Positions 1 to 7,346 of a stretch of 13,015 nt of DNA are shown piece after piece. A model generated the notes under the pieces. It did not search any database and was not told the DNA's origin. It saw only the letters and a program-made list of their open reading frames with translations. Origin of the DNA: Lysobacterales bacterium UBA2790 (GTDB taxonomy: Bacteria; Pseudomonadota; Gammaproteobacteria; Xanthomonadales; Xanthomonadaceae); NCBI GenBank assembly GCA_002352135.1, contig DEHW01000191.1, forward strand, positions 1-13,015, given 5' to 3'. How positions within the stretch are numbered: the first letter of the stretch is position 1; every line of letters starts with the position of its first letter. Made by a program: the position numbers and the translations under genes.

Positions 1-708
1 GCGGTGGAGCAGTTTGCCGGGCTCGACATTGGCAACACCCTGCGCTTTCGCGGCGCGAGCTGGACCATCGTGGGGCACTTCGAGAGTGGGGGCGCCTATG
101 ACTCCGAACTCTGGAGCGATCGCGAAACCGTGCAGGGTGCCTTTGGCCGCGCCGGGGTGTCGTCCGTACTGGCGCAATTGCGCTCGTTGGACAGCTTCGA
201 GGCGATGAAGACGCGCCTGACCACCGATCCGCAATTGGACGTGGACGTGCGTCGGCAGCGCGATTTCTTCAGTGGGCAGAGTGGCAACCTCACCACGATC
301 ATCGGATCGCTGGCCGGAATCGTCGCGACGATCATGGCGTTTGGTGCGACGTTCGGTGCGCTCAACACGATGTACTCGGCGGTATCCGCCCGCACGCAGG
401 AAATCGGCACCTTGCGCGCGCTGGGCTTTGGCGCCTTGCCGGTCATCGCCTCGGTGATGGCGGAGGCGCTGTTGCTATCGCTCGCCGGTGGTCTGTTGGG
501 CGCGGCGATTGCCTATCTGCTGTTCAATGGCTACGCGGTGTCCACGTTGGGCGGCAGCTTCACCCAGATCGCCTTCCAGTTTGCCGTCACGCCAGGTCTG
601 GTTGCACTGGGTGTCGGTCTGGCGCTGGCAATCGGGTTTATTGGTGGACTTGCGCCCGCCATTCGTGCGGCGCGATTGCCGGTGACAGCGGCTTTGCGGG
701 GAGGTTGA
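1..708 (+). CDS. ABC transporter permease, FtsX/MacB family (C-terminal part, 5' end outside window)
   Basis: This is the membrane subunit of an ABC exporter of the MacB/FtsX/LolC type. The frame is open from base 1, so the start lies upstream and only 235 residues are visible. The first ~95 residues are the end of the periplasmic core domain. Three hydrophobic segments follow, at about 97-125, 148-175 and 195-220, which is the usual last three helices of this fold. Two family signatures are clear: ALNTMYSAVSARTQEIGTLR after the first helix, a cytoplasmic loop that contacts the ATPase, and the closing APAIRAARLPVTAALR. The protein ends right after that motif, as family members normally do, so the 3' end is intact. 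The partner ATPase and any membrane-fusion gene would lie upstream. The substrate cannot be told from this fragment. The family call is firm; a more exact name is not possible. Confidence 0.9.
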   Translation, partial: AVEQFAGLDIGNTLRFRGASWTIVGHFESGGAYDSELWSDRETVQGAFGRAGVSSVLAQLRSLDSFEAMKTRLTTDPQLDVDVRRQRDFFSGQSGNLTTIIGSLAGIVATIMAFGATFGALNTMYSAVSARTQEIGTLRALGFGALPVIASVMAEALLLSLAGGLLGAAIAYLLFNGYAVSTLGGSFTQIAFQFAVTPGLVALGVGLALAIGFIGGLAPAIRAARLPVTAALRGG

Positions 709-779
709 GGTTGGTCGGATGTGGAATGGCGTTGCGCAAGGACTCGCCGATCTGGATCGTGCTTGGAGGGCAAAGCTCA

Positions 780-1027
780 ACCGCGTTCGTGCTGTCCTTC
801 GGCCAGCCCGAGTCACCTTTCTTTGCGTCGCCAAAGAAAGGTAACCCAAAGAAAGGCGACCCCGGCAAACCGTCCGCCTTTGGCCGATGCGCGCGCAGGC
901 TCGGGTGTTTTCGACGGCACATCTGTGTGCCGACGAAAACATCGCCCGCCTCCCTGCGGGCGACCCCATGGGCTGATCCAAGCCTGTGCGCCGGTTGTGC
1001 AGGGGGCTCGAAGGGCAACAGCACGCG
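780..1027. repeat. Dispersed hairpin-rich intergenic repeat of Xanthomonadaceae type
   Basis: The stretch contains three consecutive stem-loops. Stem 1 is 815-825 with 832-842: 11 bp, perfect, arms ACCTTTCTTTG and CAAAGAAAGGT, loop of 6. A further copy of the arm CAAAGAAAGG at 847-856 could pair instead. Stem 2 is 907-921 with 926-940: 15 bp with one A-A mismatch, loop of 4. Stem 3 is 942-949 with 956-963: 8 bp, loop of 6. An outer pairing of CCCGAG (807-812) with CTCGGG (900-905) would enclose the first stem. From memory, similar intergenic text, often mis-annotated as small proteins containing PFFGDAKKGDSGWPK, recurs in Lysobacter, Xanthomonas and relatives. The outer boundaries given are approximate. 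Only one copy is in this window, so its repeat nature is recalled rather than shown. Confidence 0.65.
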
Positions 1028-1129
1028 ATTATTGGATCATCGCGACCCATCCTTGCCCGCCGAGAAAATGCATTTGGCGGGGCGACTGATCGCTTGCTTG
1101 GTCGGGTTGGTGAAGGATATGGCGCATTC

Positions 1130-1133
1130 GGAG
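1130..1133 (+). promoter_or_regulatory. Ribosome binding site deciding the rarD start
   Basis: GGAG sits 8 nt before the GTG at 1142. It selects that GTG over the longer open frame reaching back to 986, which would run through the repeat and add about 52 unrelated residues. Confidence 0.7.
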
Positions 1134-1141
1134 CTGTCTTT

Positions 1142-2050
1142 GTGAGTCATCCTGTAGTTGATCGTCGCGGTCTGCTGGCGGCGCTGTTCGCGTTCAGTGC
1201 CTGGGGCGTGTTCCCCTTGTATTGGGCATTGCTCAAGACGGTGCCTGCGTGGGAGATCGTCGCCCACCGCGTGGTGTGGTGCGCGTTGTTCGTGGTGTCG
1301 TGGCTGTGCTGGCGCGATGGCCTTGGCTGGTTGCTGGCCGCACTGCGTCAGCCGCGTGCGGCGCTGTTGCTGCTGGCCAGCAGTGTGCTGATCAGTCTCA
1401 ACTGGGGTTTGTATATCTGGGCCGTCACGCACGGTCATGTGGTGGAAAGCAGCCTGGGCTATTTCATCAATCCACTGGTCAATGTGCTGCTGGGCGTGAC
1501 CGTCCTCGGTGAGCGTCTGAATGCGCGGCAGTGGATTGCGGTGGCTTTTGCGACGGCGGGCGTGTTGTGGCTAGGGCTGCATCAGGATCGGCTGCCGTGG
1601 ATTGCGCTGGGCTTGGCGTTTTCGTTTGCGCTGTACGGACTGATCCGCAAGAAGGTCAGCGTCAGCTCGGTGCCGGGCCTCGGCATCGAGAGTCTGATTC
1701 TGTTGCTTCCCTCACTGGCCTGGTTGCTGTGGTTGGAGCACAAGGACAGTGGCGTCTTCGGGCAGTGGAACCTGCACACCGACGGCTTACTGGTGTTGGG
1801 CGGCGTGATCACGGCCTTGCCTCTGATCGGCTTCGCCGCTGCCGCGCGGCGTTTACCCTATTCGTTGCTGGGCATCCTGCAGTACCTCAGCCCGACTCTG
1901 CAGTTGCTGATCGGCGTGTGGTGGTTTGCCGAGCCGTTCGGCGCGGATCGTTTGAGTGGCTTCGCGCTGATCTGGTGCGCGTTGATCATCTATGCCGTCG
2001 ACGGCATTTGGCGACAACGTGAAAGCCGCACGAGCACCTCAGGCGCGTGA
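1142..2050 (+). CDS. rarD: RarD-type EamA family transporter
   Basis: This is an inner-membrane transporter of the drug/metabolite transporter (DMT) superfamily with about ten helices in two EamA repeats. The 302-residue product starts at a GTG with GGAG upstream and matches the usual ~295-300 residues of RarD. The N-terminal run GLLAALFAFSAWGVFPLYWA (residues 10-29) is typical of the subfamily. So are LNWGLYIWAVTHGHVVESSL (86-105) and the following GYFINPLVNVLLG. Near the end, QYLSPTLQLLIG at 257-268 is the matching signature of the second repeat. The name comes from an old chloramphenicol-sensitivity link in other bacteria; the physiological substrate is not established. The last 12 bases overlap the 3' end of the convergent yedA-like gene. 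Family call firm; function open. Confidence 0.9.
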   Translation: MSHPVVDRRGLLAALFAFSAWGVFPLYWALLKTVPAWEIVAHRVVWCALFVVSWLCWRDGLGWLLAALRQPRAALLLLASSVLISLNWGLYIWAVTHGHVVESSLGYFINPLVNVLLGVTVLGERLNARQWIAVAFATAGVLWLGLHQDRLPWIALGLAFSFALYGLIRKKVSVSSVPGLGIESLILLLPSLAWLLWLEHKDSGVFGQWNLHTDGLLVLGGVITALPLIGFAAAARRLPYSLLGILQYLSPTLQLLIGVWWFAEPFGADRLSGFALIWCALIIYAVDGIWRQRESRTSTSGA

Positions 2051-2911
2051 TCGGGTGATCAGCACGACGCCAGACAGAATGATGGTCATGCCGATCAAGG
2101 CGAAATGGCCGATCTGCTCGTTGAGCAGCAATACGCCCAGCAGTACCGCAATTGGCGGATTGACGTAGGCGTAGCTGGTCGCCAGTGCCGGACGCACATG
2201 GGTCAACAACCAGACATAGGCACCAAAGCCGAAAATCGAGCCGAATACCGCCAGATGCGCAACGGCAATCCCCGCCTTGAGGGTCGGCCAGTCGACGATG
2301 CGCTCGCCCATCAACAGGCCGCCAATCAGCAGATAGCTGCCGCCGACCAGCATCTGCGCGGCGGTGTTCATCAAGGGCGCAGGCAAATCACGACCACGAC
2401 TCCAGGCCGAGCCAAATGCCCACGAAATCGGCGCGATGATCAGGAGCAAGGCACCCAGCGGGCTACCGGTCAATTCCGCATCGAAATTGAGCAGGACCAC
2501 GCCGCTGAACCCGAGCAGCAAGCCCGCCCATTCGGCGGCGCGCGAACGTTGTCCCATCAGGCGACCGAACACCGCCGCCCACAGCGGCATGCTGGCGACA
2601 CCGACCGCAGCAAGTCCGGAGGACACATGTTCTTCGGCCATGCAGACGAAGCCGTTGCCAATCGCCAGCAGAACAAAGCCGAGCACGGCGATGTTTTTCC
2701 ACTGCGCCTTGGTCGGCAGCGCCGCACCGCGCCAGACCTGCCATGCGAACACCACGGCACCCGCCATGAGAAAACGCACCGCGCCCATCAGCAGCGGAGG
2801 GAAACTCTCCAGCGCGACACGGATGGCGAGATAGGTCGAACCCCAGAAAACGTAAACGCTGGCCAGTGCCAGGCCGATCTGCCAGCGCGACGGCGGTGCG
2901 GAAGAACTCAC
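2039..2911 (-). CDS. yedA: YedA-like EamA family transporter
   Basis: This is a second DMT-superfamily inner-membrane transporter, 290 residues, with two EamA repeats and about ten helices. Recognisable stretches are VFWGSTYLAIRVALESFPPL (about 21-40), AIGNGFVCMAEEHVSSGLAA (82-101), PISWAFGSAWSRGRDLP in the middle, and PALATSYAYVNPPIAVLLG near the C-terminus. These parallel E. coli YedA closely (WGSTYFVIR, GNGMVTVAEHQNVPSGIAA, SISWAFGS, PALATSYAYVNPVVAVLLG). The start is a GTG at 2911 with GAGG at 2917-2920, spaced 5 nt; no earlier in-frame start has a better site. The gene converges on rarD and overlaps it by 12 bp, leaving no room for a dedicated terminator. The substrate is unknown; amino-acid or metabolite export is typical of the family. 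Confidence 0.88.
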   Translation of the reverse strand: MSSSAPPSRWQIGLALASVYVFWGSTYLAIRVALESFPPLLMGAVRFLMAGAVVFAWQVWRGAALPTKAQWKNIAVLGFVLLAIGNGFVCMAEEHVSSGLAAVGVASMPLWAAVFGRLMGQRSRAAEWAGLLLGFSGVVLLNFDAELTGSPLGALLLIIAPISWAFGSAWSRGRDLPAPLMNTAAQMLVGGSYLLIGGLLMGERIVDWPTLKAGIAVAHLAVFGSIFGFGAYVWLLTHVRPALATSYAYVNPPIAVLLGVLLLNEQIGHFALIGMTIILSGVVLITRSRA

Positions 2912-2974
2912 GAAAACCTCGCGACGCGGCGTCGATCAGTGATGCCGCGTGGATAAAGAAAATCGCATTGCGCA

Positions 2975-3007
2975 GGTGAGGCGGATCGGCACTCGATCCG
3001 CCTCACC
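2975..3007 (-). terminator. Perfect 14-bp hairpin downstream of prc
   Basis: The arms are 2975-2988 and 2994-3007 (GGTGAGGCGGATCG and its exact complement) around a 5-nt loop. The hairpin begins 9 nt beyond the prc stop codon. In the prc direction no T-run follows directly; the next T-rich stretch is about 12 nt further. It therefore is not a textbook intrinsic terminator. It may act as a terminator, an mRNA 3'-end stabiliser, or both. It also lies upstream of the yedA-like gene and may insulate it from prc read-through. Confidence 0.6.
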
Positions 3008-3016
3008 AACGAAGTC

Positions 3017-5182
3017 TCAATCTGTCAGCGTGCCGTTCGCCTTGGGATACACCTGCGCTGCCAATGCCTTGTCAGCTTTCAGCAGTTCGATGGCATCGAC
3101 CAGGATATGCGCGCTCTCGCGCATCAAGGTGTCGATTTCGGGCTCGGCATCGGCGTTCAGATCTTCCTTGATGTCACGCTCGTCATCCTGCAGACCATCG
3201 TCTTCATTGGCCGCAAGTGCCTCGTCCTCGGCCTTGCCCAGCGCCTTGCGGGCTTCGGCGCGGGCCTTGCGTTTGGCTTCGTTTTCCGCGCGTTCGGTGC
3301 GTCGCGTGGCTTCGTTGAGCGAGATCAGCTTCTTGTCCCGCTGTGCCCGGTAGTCGGCGACATCCTGCGCCCACCAGATGAACTCCTGATCGGTGGCGGC
3401 GCGGGCATCATGCTGGGCCTGCAGACGCGGCACCAAGGGCGACAGATTGCCCACGCTGGCATAGTTGGCCTTGCCAATCTCCGCCCAGGGCAGTGCGTTG
3501 TCGTACATGCTCTCGCCGTACTCGCTGGCATCCAGGGTGACCGGAAAGGCGATGTCGGGCACGACGCCCTTGTGTTGAGTGGAGCCACCAGCAACGCGGA
3601 AGAATTGCGCAACGGTCATTTTCAAATGGCCGAGTTGGGACTCGCCACCCGGTGCAAAACGATCCAGATCAATCAAATTCTGCACCGTGCCCTTGCCAAA
3701 GGTGGGTTCGCCGATGATCAGGCCGCGACCATAGTCTTGAATCGCGCCGGCGAAAATCTCCGAAGCAGACGCCGATGCGCGGTTGACCATGACGGCCATC
3801 GGACCATCCCAGGCCACACCGGGCTTGGTGTCACTTTGCACGGCAATTCGGCGGCCTGCGTCGCGAACCTGCACGACGGGGCCTTGATCAATGAACAGCC
3901 CGGTGAGTTCGATGGCTTCGTCCAGCGATCCACCCCCGTTTTGACGCAGGTCGATCAGTACGCCGTCCACTTTTTCCTGCTTGAACTCGGCGAGGATCTT
4001 TTCGACGTCACGCGTGGCGGAGCGGTAGTCCGGCTCGTCACGACGGCGACCTTCGAAATCCTGATAGAAGGTTGGCAACAGGATCACGCCGATGCGGTGC
4101 GCCTCCTCGCCTTCGCCGACATCGACGATGACCTTTTTCGCCGCCTGTTCTTCCAGCTTGATCTTGTCGCGCGACAGCGAAACCAGGGTGTGTTCGCCAT
4201 CCAGACCCGCCTCGGCGGGCAACACGTCGAGGCGGACCTTGCTGCCTTTCGGACCACGAATCAGCTTGACCACGTCATCCACGCGCCAGCCGACCACATC
4301 GACCATCGGACCTTCTTCCTGGCCGACTGAGGCAATCCGGTCACCCACCTTCACCTGTCCTGACAGACCTGCCGGGCCACCGGGGACGATAGAGCGGATC
4401 ACCGTGTATTCCTCGTCATCCCGGCTCAACACCGCGCCGATGCCTTCCAGCGACAGACTCATGGCGATGTTGAAGTTTTCCGAGGTGCGCGGATTCATGT
4501 AGGCGGTATGCGGCTCGATGGCGCCTGCATAGGCGTTCATGAAGGTCTGGAACACGTCTTCGGAATCCAGTTCGCGCATGCGCTCGGCAAAATTGCGATA
4601 GCGCTTGCGCAGGGTCTTGCGAATGTCGTCCATCTCCTTGCCAGCCAGACGCAGACGCAGGATGTCGTTCTTCACCCGCAGTCGCCACAGCTCGTCCAGC
4701 TCGGCGCTGTCCTTGGCCCAAGCGGCGTCTTCGCGGTCCCAGCTATAGCTTTCGTCAACGGTGAAGTCCCAGTCTCCATCCAGCACCGCCAACTGATGCG
4801 CGATGCGTTCGCTCACGCGTTGCGTGTAGACATTGAACATGTCGAACGCTGGGCCGAGGTCATTGCTGGCCAGCGCGTCATCGAGCTGCAGACGCCAGGC
4901 ACCGAACTTGTCGATATCGCCCTGCAGCAGGAACAGTTTGTCGCCGTCCAGGCTTTCGATATAGGCGTCGAACATCGCGCTGGACAGCTTGTCGTCCAGT
5001 GCGTGCGGGCTGTAGTGGAAGCGTGAGTTGCTGACCAGTTGTTCAACCCAGCGTGCCGCCATCACCTGCGTGTCATTGGCTTGCAGCGCCACGGTCGAAC
5101 TGTTGCTGGACTCGGCATGCGTGAGCAGCGGTATGGCCAGTGCAGCAGACAGGAAAAGGGCGATTCGGGAGACGCGCAACAT
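3017..5182 (-). CDS. prc: Carboxy-terminal processing (tail-specific) protease Prc/Tsp, S41 family
   Basis: This is a periplasmic serine protease that degrades proteins by their C-terminal tails and takes part in envelope and peptidoglycan-enzyme turnover. I chose the ATG at 5182 (721 residues) because TGAGGA lies 7 nt upstream and a signal peptide follows at once (MLRVSRIALFLSAALAIPLL, cleavage near THA-E). The helical N-terminal domain spans about 35-235. The PDZ domain is at about 240-320, with VPGGPAGLSGQVKVGDRI. The S41 core follows, with LIDLRQNGGGSLDEAIELTG at 409-428. The catalytic residues are visible: Ser472 in SASASEIFAGA, Asp483, and Lys497 in GEPTFGKGTVQ. Their 11- and 25-residue spacing matches E. 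coli Tsp Ser430/Asp441/Lys455. The C-terminal domain has a charged helical stretch (about 622-660) and an acidic linker (about 659-682). It is longer than E. coli Prc (682 residues). Appears monocistronic. Confidence 0.95.
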   Translation of the reverse strand: MLRVSRIALFLSAALAIPLLTHAESSNSSTVALQANDTQVMAARWVEQLVSNSRFHYSPHALDDKLSSAMFDAYIESLDGDKLFLLQGDIDKFGAWRLQLDDALASNDLGPAFDMFNVYTQRVSERIAHQLAVLDGDWDFTVDESYSWDREDAAWAKDSAELDELWRLRVKNDILRLRLAGKEMDDIRKTLRKRYRNFAERMRELDSEDVFQTFMNAYAGAIEPHTAYMNPRTSENFNIAMSLSLEGIGAVLSRDDEEYTVIRSIVPGGPAGLSGQVKVGDRIASVGQEEGPMVDVVGWRVDDVVKLIRGPKGSKVRLDVLPAEAGLDGEHTLVSLSRDKIKLEEQAAKKVIVDVGEGEEAHRIGVILLPTFYQDFEGRRRDEPDYRSATRDVEKILAEFKQEKVDGVLIDLRQNGGGSLDEAIELTGLFIDQGPVVQVRDAGRRIAVQSDTKPGVAWDGPMAVMVNRASASASEIFAGAIQDYGRGLIIGEPTFGKGTVQNLIDLDRFAPGGESQLGHLKMTVAQFFRVAGGSTQHKGVVPDIAFPVTLDASEYGESMYDNALPWAEIGKANYASVGNLSPLVPRLQAQHDARAATDQEFIWWAQDVADYRAQRDKKLISLNEATRRTERAENEAKRKARAEARKALGKAEDEALAANEDDGLQDDERDIKEDLNADAEPEIDTLMRESAHILVDAIELLKADKALAAQVYPKANGTLTD

Positions 5183-5345
5183 GCAGGAATCCTCAAAGAT
5201 GGGCAGCGGACGGTCCGCGCCGCAAAAGTGGCAATGGGAACGCAGTGTGCACCGCGAGTTCCCACGATGCAGCAGATTGCCTTGCTGAAGTATGCATCGG
5301 CCTGTGCCTTTGGTCGTGCACGGATCGTCAGCGCAAGCGGTGGGT
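5183..5345 (-). promoter_or_regulatory. Leader and presumed promoter region of prc
   Basis: This 163-bp gap lies between the sugE stop and the prc start, both genes on the minus strand. The only element I can assign firmly is the prc ribosome binding site, TGAGGA at 5190-5195. No clear -35/-10 pair or sugE terminator stands out by eye, so co-transcription with sugE cannot be excluded. Confidence 0.35.
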
Positions 5346-5690
5346 TCAGGCCGCTTCCTGCAGTTGCAGCCCGATGATGCCGACGATGATCGCGCCGACA
5401 CACAGCAGCCGCATCGCATTCGCCGGTTCCTGCAGCCAGAGGATGCCAATCGCCGTTGCGCCGATCGCGCCGATACCCGACCACACCGCATAGGCCGTGC
5501 CGACCGGCAGCAGCCTCATGCTCAGACCGATCAGCCATACGCTGAGGATGCCGGTGCCAATCGACAGCAGGCTCGGCCAAAGACGGGTGAAGCCTTCCGA
5601 GTACTTCATGGCGATGGCGAAAACCACTTCCAGCACACCGGAGACGATGACCGCCGTCCAGGCGGCAAAGGGCGTGGTGAGACTGAGCAT
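5346..5690 (-). CDS. sugE: SugE/Gdx-type small multidrug resistance (SMR) protein
   Basis: This 114-residue inner-membrane exporter works as a dual-topology dimer. SugE/Gdx homologues exchange guanidinium, and some quaternary ammonium compounds, for protons. Four hydrophobic helices are visible at about 10-30, 36-57, 63-84 and 88-110. The essential membrane glutamate is Glu21 in GVLEVVFAIAMKYSEGFTRL. The segment LPVGTAYAVWSGIGAIGATA at 61-80 and LQEPANAMRL (86-95) closely follow E. coli SugE (LPVGTAYAVWTGIGAVGA, ESANPMRL). The position that is Trp in E. coli EVVWA is Phe here. The start at 5690 is supported by AGGAG at 5698-5702, 7 nt upstream; the longer open frame reaching 5864 is not. The gene diverges from the HAD lipoprotein gene across a 92-bp gap. 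I looked for a guanidine-II (mini-ykkC) motif there and did not find it. SugE rather than EmrE/Qac subtype is likely from the GTAYAVWSGIG region. Confidence 0.88.
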   Translation of the reverse strand: MLSLTTPFAAWTAVIVSGVLEVVFAIAMKYSEGFTRLWPSLLSIGTGILSVWLIGLSMRLLPVGTAYAVWSGIGAIGATAIGILWLQEPANAMRLLCVGAIIVGIIGLQLQEAA

Positions 5691-5782
5691 GCAGACACTC
5701 CTGAAGCAGCAGGGCAGGGACCTGGCACGGTGCGGACACATCGGCCTGCTACCATCCTCGCACCTGTTTGCCGGATGTCGCC

Positions 5783-6646
5783 ATGACTGCTTTTCGCCCC
5801 GCTCTACTGAGTTTCGCTTTGCTGCTGTCGGCCTGTGCCAGCACACCGACGGCCTTGCCGCCACCCGCCATGACAGCGACCGCCGCCACAGGCGTGCACG
5901 ACAATCTGAATGCCACGCTGTGGATGCAGAGCGCTGCCGAGTATCAGGCCGCCACGTTGGGCAGCTATGCGCAGGCGCGGCAATCGCTCGACGCCGCCCT
6001 AGCCGACACCGCGATCAACGCCTTGCCCGTATCCGAGCAGAGCCAAGGCTTCGAGTCACTGCCGCCCGCGATCATCACCGACGCGGACGAAACCCTGATC
6101 GACAACTCGCCGTTTCAGGCGCGTCGCATCCGTGACGGCGGCGATTTCGATCCGGCCACCTGGGCGGCCTGGTCGAACGAACGCAAGGCACGCGCCATTC
6201 CGGGTGCCGTGGCCTTCGCGCAATACGCCGCCCGTCGCGGCGTCACCGTCTACTACGTCACCAATCGCGACCACGCCAGCGAATACCAGGCCACCGCCGA
6301 CAACCTTCGCGCCTTGGGATTTCCGTTGGCCGAAGACAACAGCAACCTGCTGCTGCGTGGCGACCCGCGCGCACCCGGCAAGGAGAAGGGCGAACGGCGG
6401 CGTCTCGTGGCGAAAGATCATCGCGTCGTGCTGCTGCTGGGCGACAACCTCGGCGATTTTCTCGACGGCGTGGGCGGCGATGTCGCCGCACGCGAAAACC
6501 TGATCGCGCCGTATGCCGATTGGTGGGGCAGCCGCTGGATCATGTTGCCCAATCCTTCCTACGGCTCGTGGGAAAGCGCCGTGTTGAAAGCTTGTGGCGA
6601 ACAACCCGCCACCGCCTGCAAGCGCGAGGCGCTGCGCTATGACTGA
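5783..6646 (+). CDS. HAD-superfamily acid phosphatase / 5'-nucleotidase, lipoprotein e(P4) family
   Basis: This is a predicted lipoprotein phosphatase of the class C, e(P4)-like HAD group, which removes phosphate from nucleotides such as NMN or 5'-NMPs outside the cytoplasm. The ATG at 5783 gives 287 residues and an immediate lipoprotein signal ending in the lipobox LLSAC (lipidated Cys18). HAD motif I is Asp100-Ala-Asp102-Glu-Thr-Leu, within the typical [10 protein letters not shown]. Motif II is VTNR, with Thr160. Motif III is probably Lys201 or a neighbour in the basic run GKEKGERRR. Motif IV is GDNLGDF, with Asp221 and Asp225. All catalytic acids are present. Length agrees with H. influenzae e(P4) (about 274). 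The ribosome binding site is weak (GGA, 7 nt upstream). The stop codon overlaps the pyrF start, so the two genes are probably co-translated. The exact substrate is not shown. Confidence 0.87.
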   Translation: MTAFRPALLSFALLLSACASTPTALPPPAMTATAATGVHDNLNATLWMQSAAEYQAATLGSYAQARQSLDAALADTAINALPVSEQSQGFESLPPAIITDADETLIDNSPFQARRIRDGGDFDPATWAAWSNERKARAIPGAVAFAQYAARRGVTVYYVTNRDHASEYQATADNLRALGFPLAEDNSNLLLRGDPRAPGKEKGERRRLVAKDHRVVLLLGDNLGDFLDGVGGDVAARENLIAPYADWWGSRWIMLPNPSYGSWESAVLKACGEQPATACKREALRYD

Positions 6647-7340
6647 GTTGCGCGAGCGCCTGATCTTCGCGCTGGACGTGCCCACCGCAGATGAAGCAAG
6701 GCAGTGGATTGCGCGGCTTGGCGATGCCGTGCAGTTCTACAAGATCGGCATGGAACTGCTGACCTCCGGTGACTACTTCCGCGTGCTCGACGAACTGGCC
6801 GCCGCAGGCAAACGCATCTTCGTCGACCTCAAGTTCCACGATGTGCCTGCCACCGTCGGCCACACTCTCAAGGGACTCAGTCGCCATCCCGTCGACTTCT
6901 GCACCATCCACGGCCAGCAGCGCGCCATGATGCAGGCCGCCGCCGACAACAAGGGCGACATCCGCCTGCTCGCCGTCACCGTGCTGACCTCTATGGATGC
7001 CGAAGACCTGCGCGATCAAGGCATCCAGCGCAGCCCCGCCGAACAGGTCGTGCAACGCGCCCAAGCCGCTCGCGACAGCGGCTGCGATGGCGTGATCGCC
7101 TCCGGCCAGGAAGCCGCCCTGATCCGCGCCGCCACCGCCGACGACTTCCTCATCGTCTGCCCCGGCATCCGTCCTGCTGGACCGGCGGGCGACGACCAGA
7201 AACGCACCGTCGACGTCCCCACCGCCTTCAGCAACGGTGCCCACTACATCGTCGTGGGCCGCCCCATCCGCCAAGCCCCAGACCCGCGCGCAGAAGCGGA
7301 ACGGATACAGGCGCAGATCGCGGTTGTGTTGGGGAAATGA
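6639..7340 (+). CDS. pyrF: Orotidine-5'-phosphate decarboxylase
   Basis: PyrF catalyses the last step of de novo UMP synthesis: OMP decarboxylation to UMP in the cytoplasm. The product has 233 residues, the usual bacterial length. The catalytic Asp-x-Lys-x-x-Asp array is intact as DLKFHD (Asp63, Lys65, Asp68), and substrate-binding Asp13 (FALDVP) and Lys35 (YKIGMEL) are present. The phosphate-binding end is seen in VCPGIRPAG and [13 protein letters not shown]. The ATG at 6639 lies inside the last codons of the HAD phosphatase gene: ATGACTGA holds the start of one and the stop of the other, an 8-bp overlap, and the preceding frame supplies no separate strong ribosome binding site. Translational coupling is therefore likely. 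The stop is only 6 bp from the convergent eda stop, with no room for an intrinsic terminator between them. Confidence 0.97.
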   Translation: MTELRERLIFALDVPTADEARQWIARLGDAVQFYKIGMELLTSGDYFRVLDELAAAGKRIFVDLKFHDVPATVGHTLKGLSRHPVDFCTIHGQQRAMMQAAADNKGDIRLLAVTVLTSMDAEDLRDQGIQRSPAEQVVQRAQAARDSGCDGVIASGQEAALIRAATADDFLIVCPGIRPAGPAGDDQKRTVDVPTAFSNGAHYIVVGRPIRQAPDPRAEAERIQAQIAVVLGK

Positions 7341-7346
7341 GGCGAG

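Larger units (their letters stand above)
709..1141. other. Gene-free intergenic stretch of 433 bp
   Basis: No convincing gene lies here. Open frames on both strands have poor composition, no ribosome binding site and no recognisable domain. They only translate the repeat described separately (780-1027). The right end carries the rarD ribosome binding site. I could not identify a convincing sigma-70 promoter for rarD by eye. Confidence 0.7.

Noticed and set aside
638..1145. Small open frames on both strands across the hairpin repeat, including one with PFFGDAKKGDSGWPK-like text
   Set aside because: They translate the repeat itself. No ribosome binding site and no protein-like composition; such frames are commonly mis-annotated in this bacterial group.
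5183..5491. N-terminal extension of prc of about 103 residues in the same open frame
   Set aside because: It overlaps sugE in another frame, has no ribosome binding site, and would bury the clear signal peptide that begins at 5182.
5691..5782. Possible guanidine-II (mini-ykkC) or guanidine-III riboswitch ahead of sugE
   Set aside because: The pair of small hairpins with ACGR loops expected for guanidine-II is not present in the 92-bp gap, and no pseudoknot-like pattern for guanidine-III was visible.
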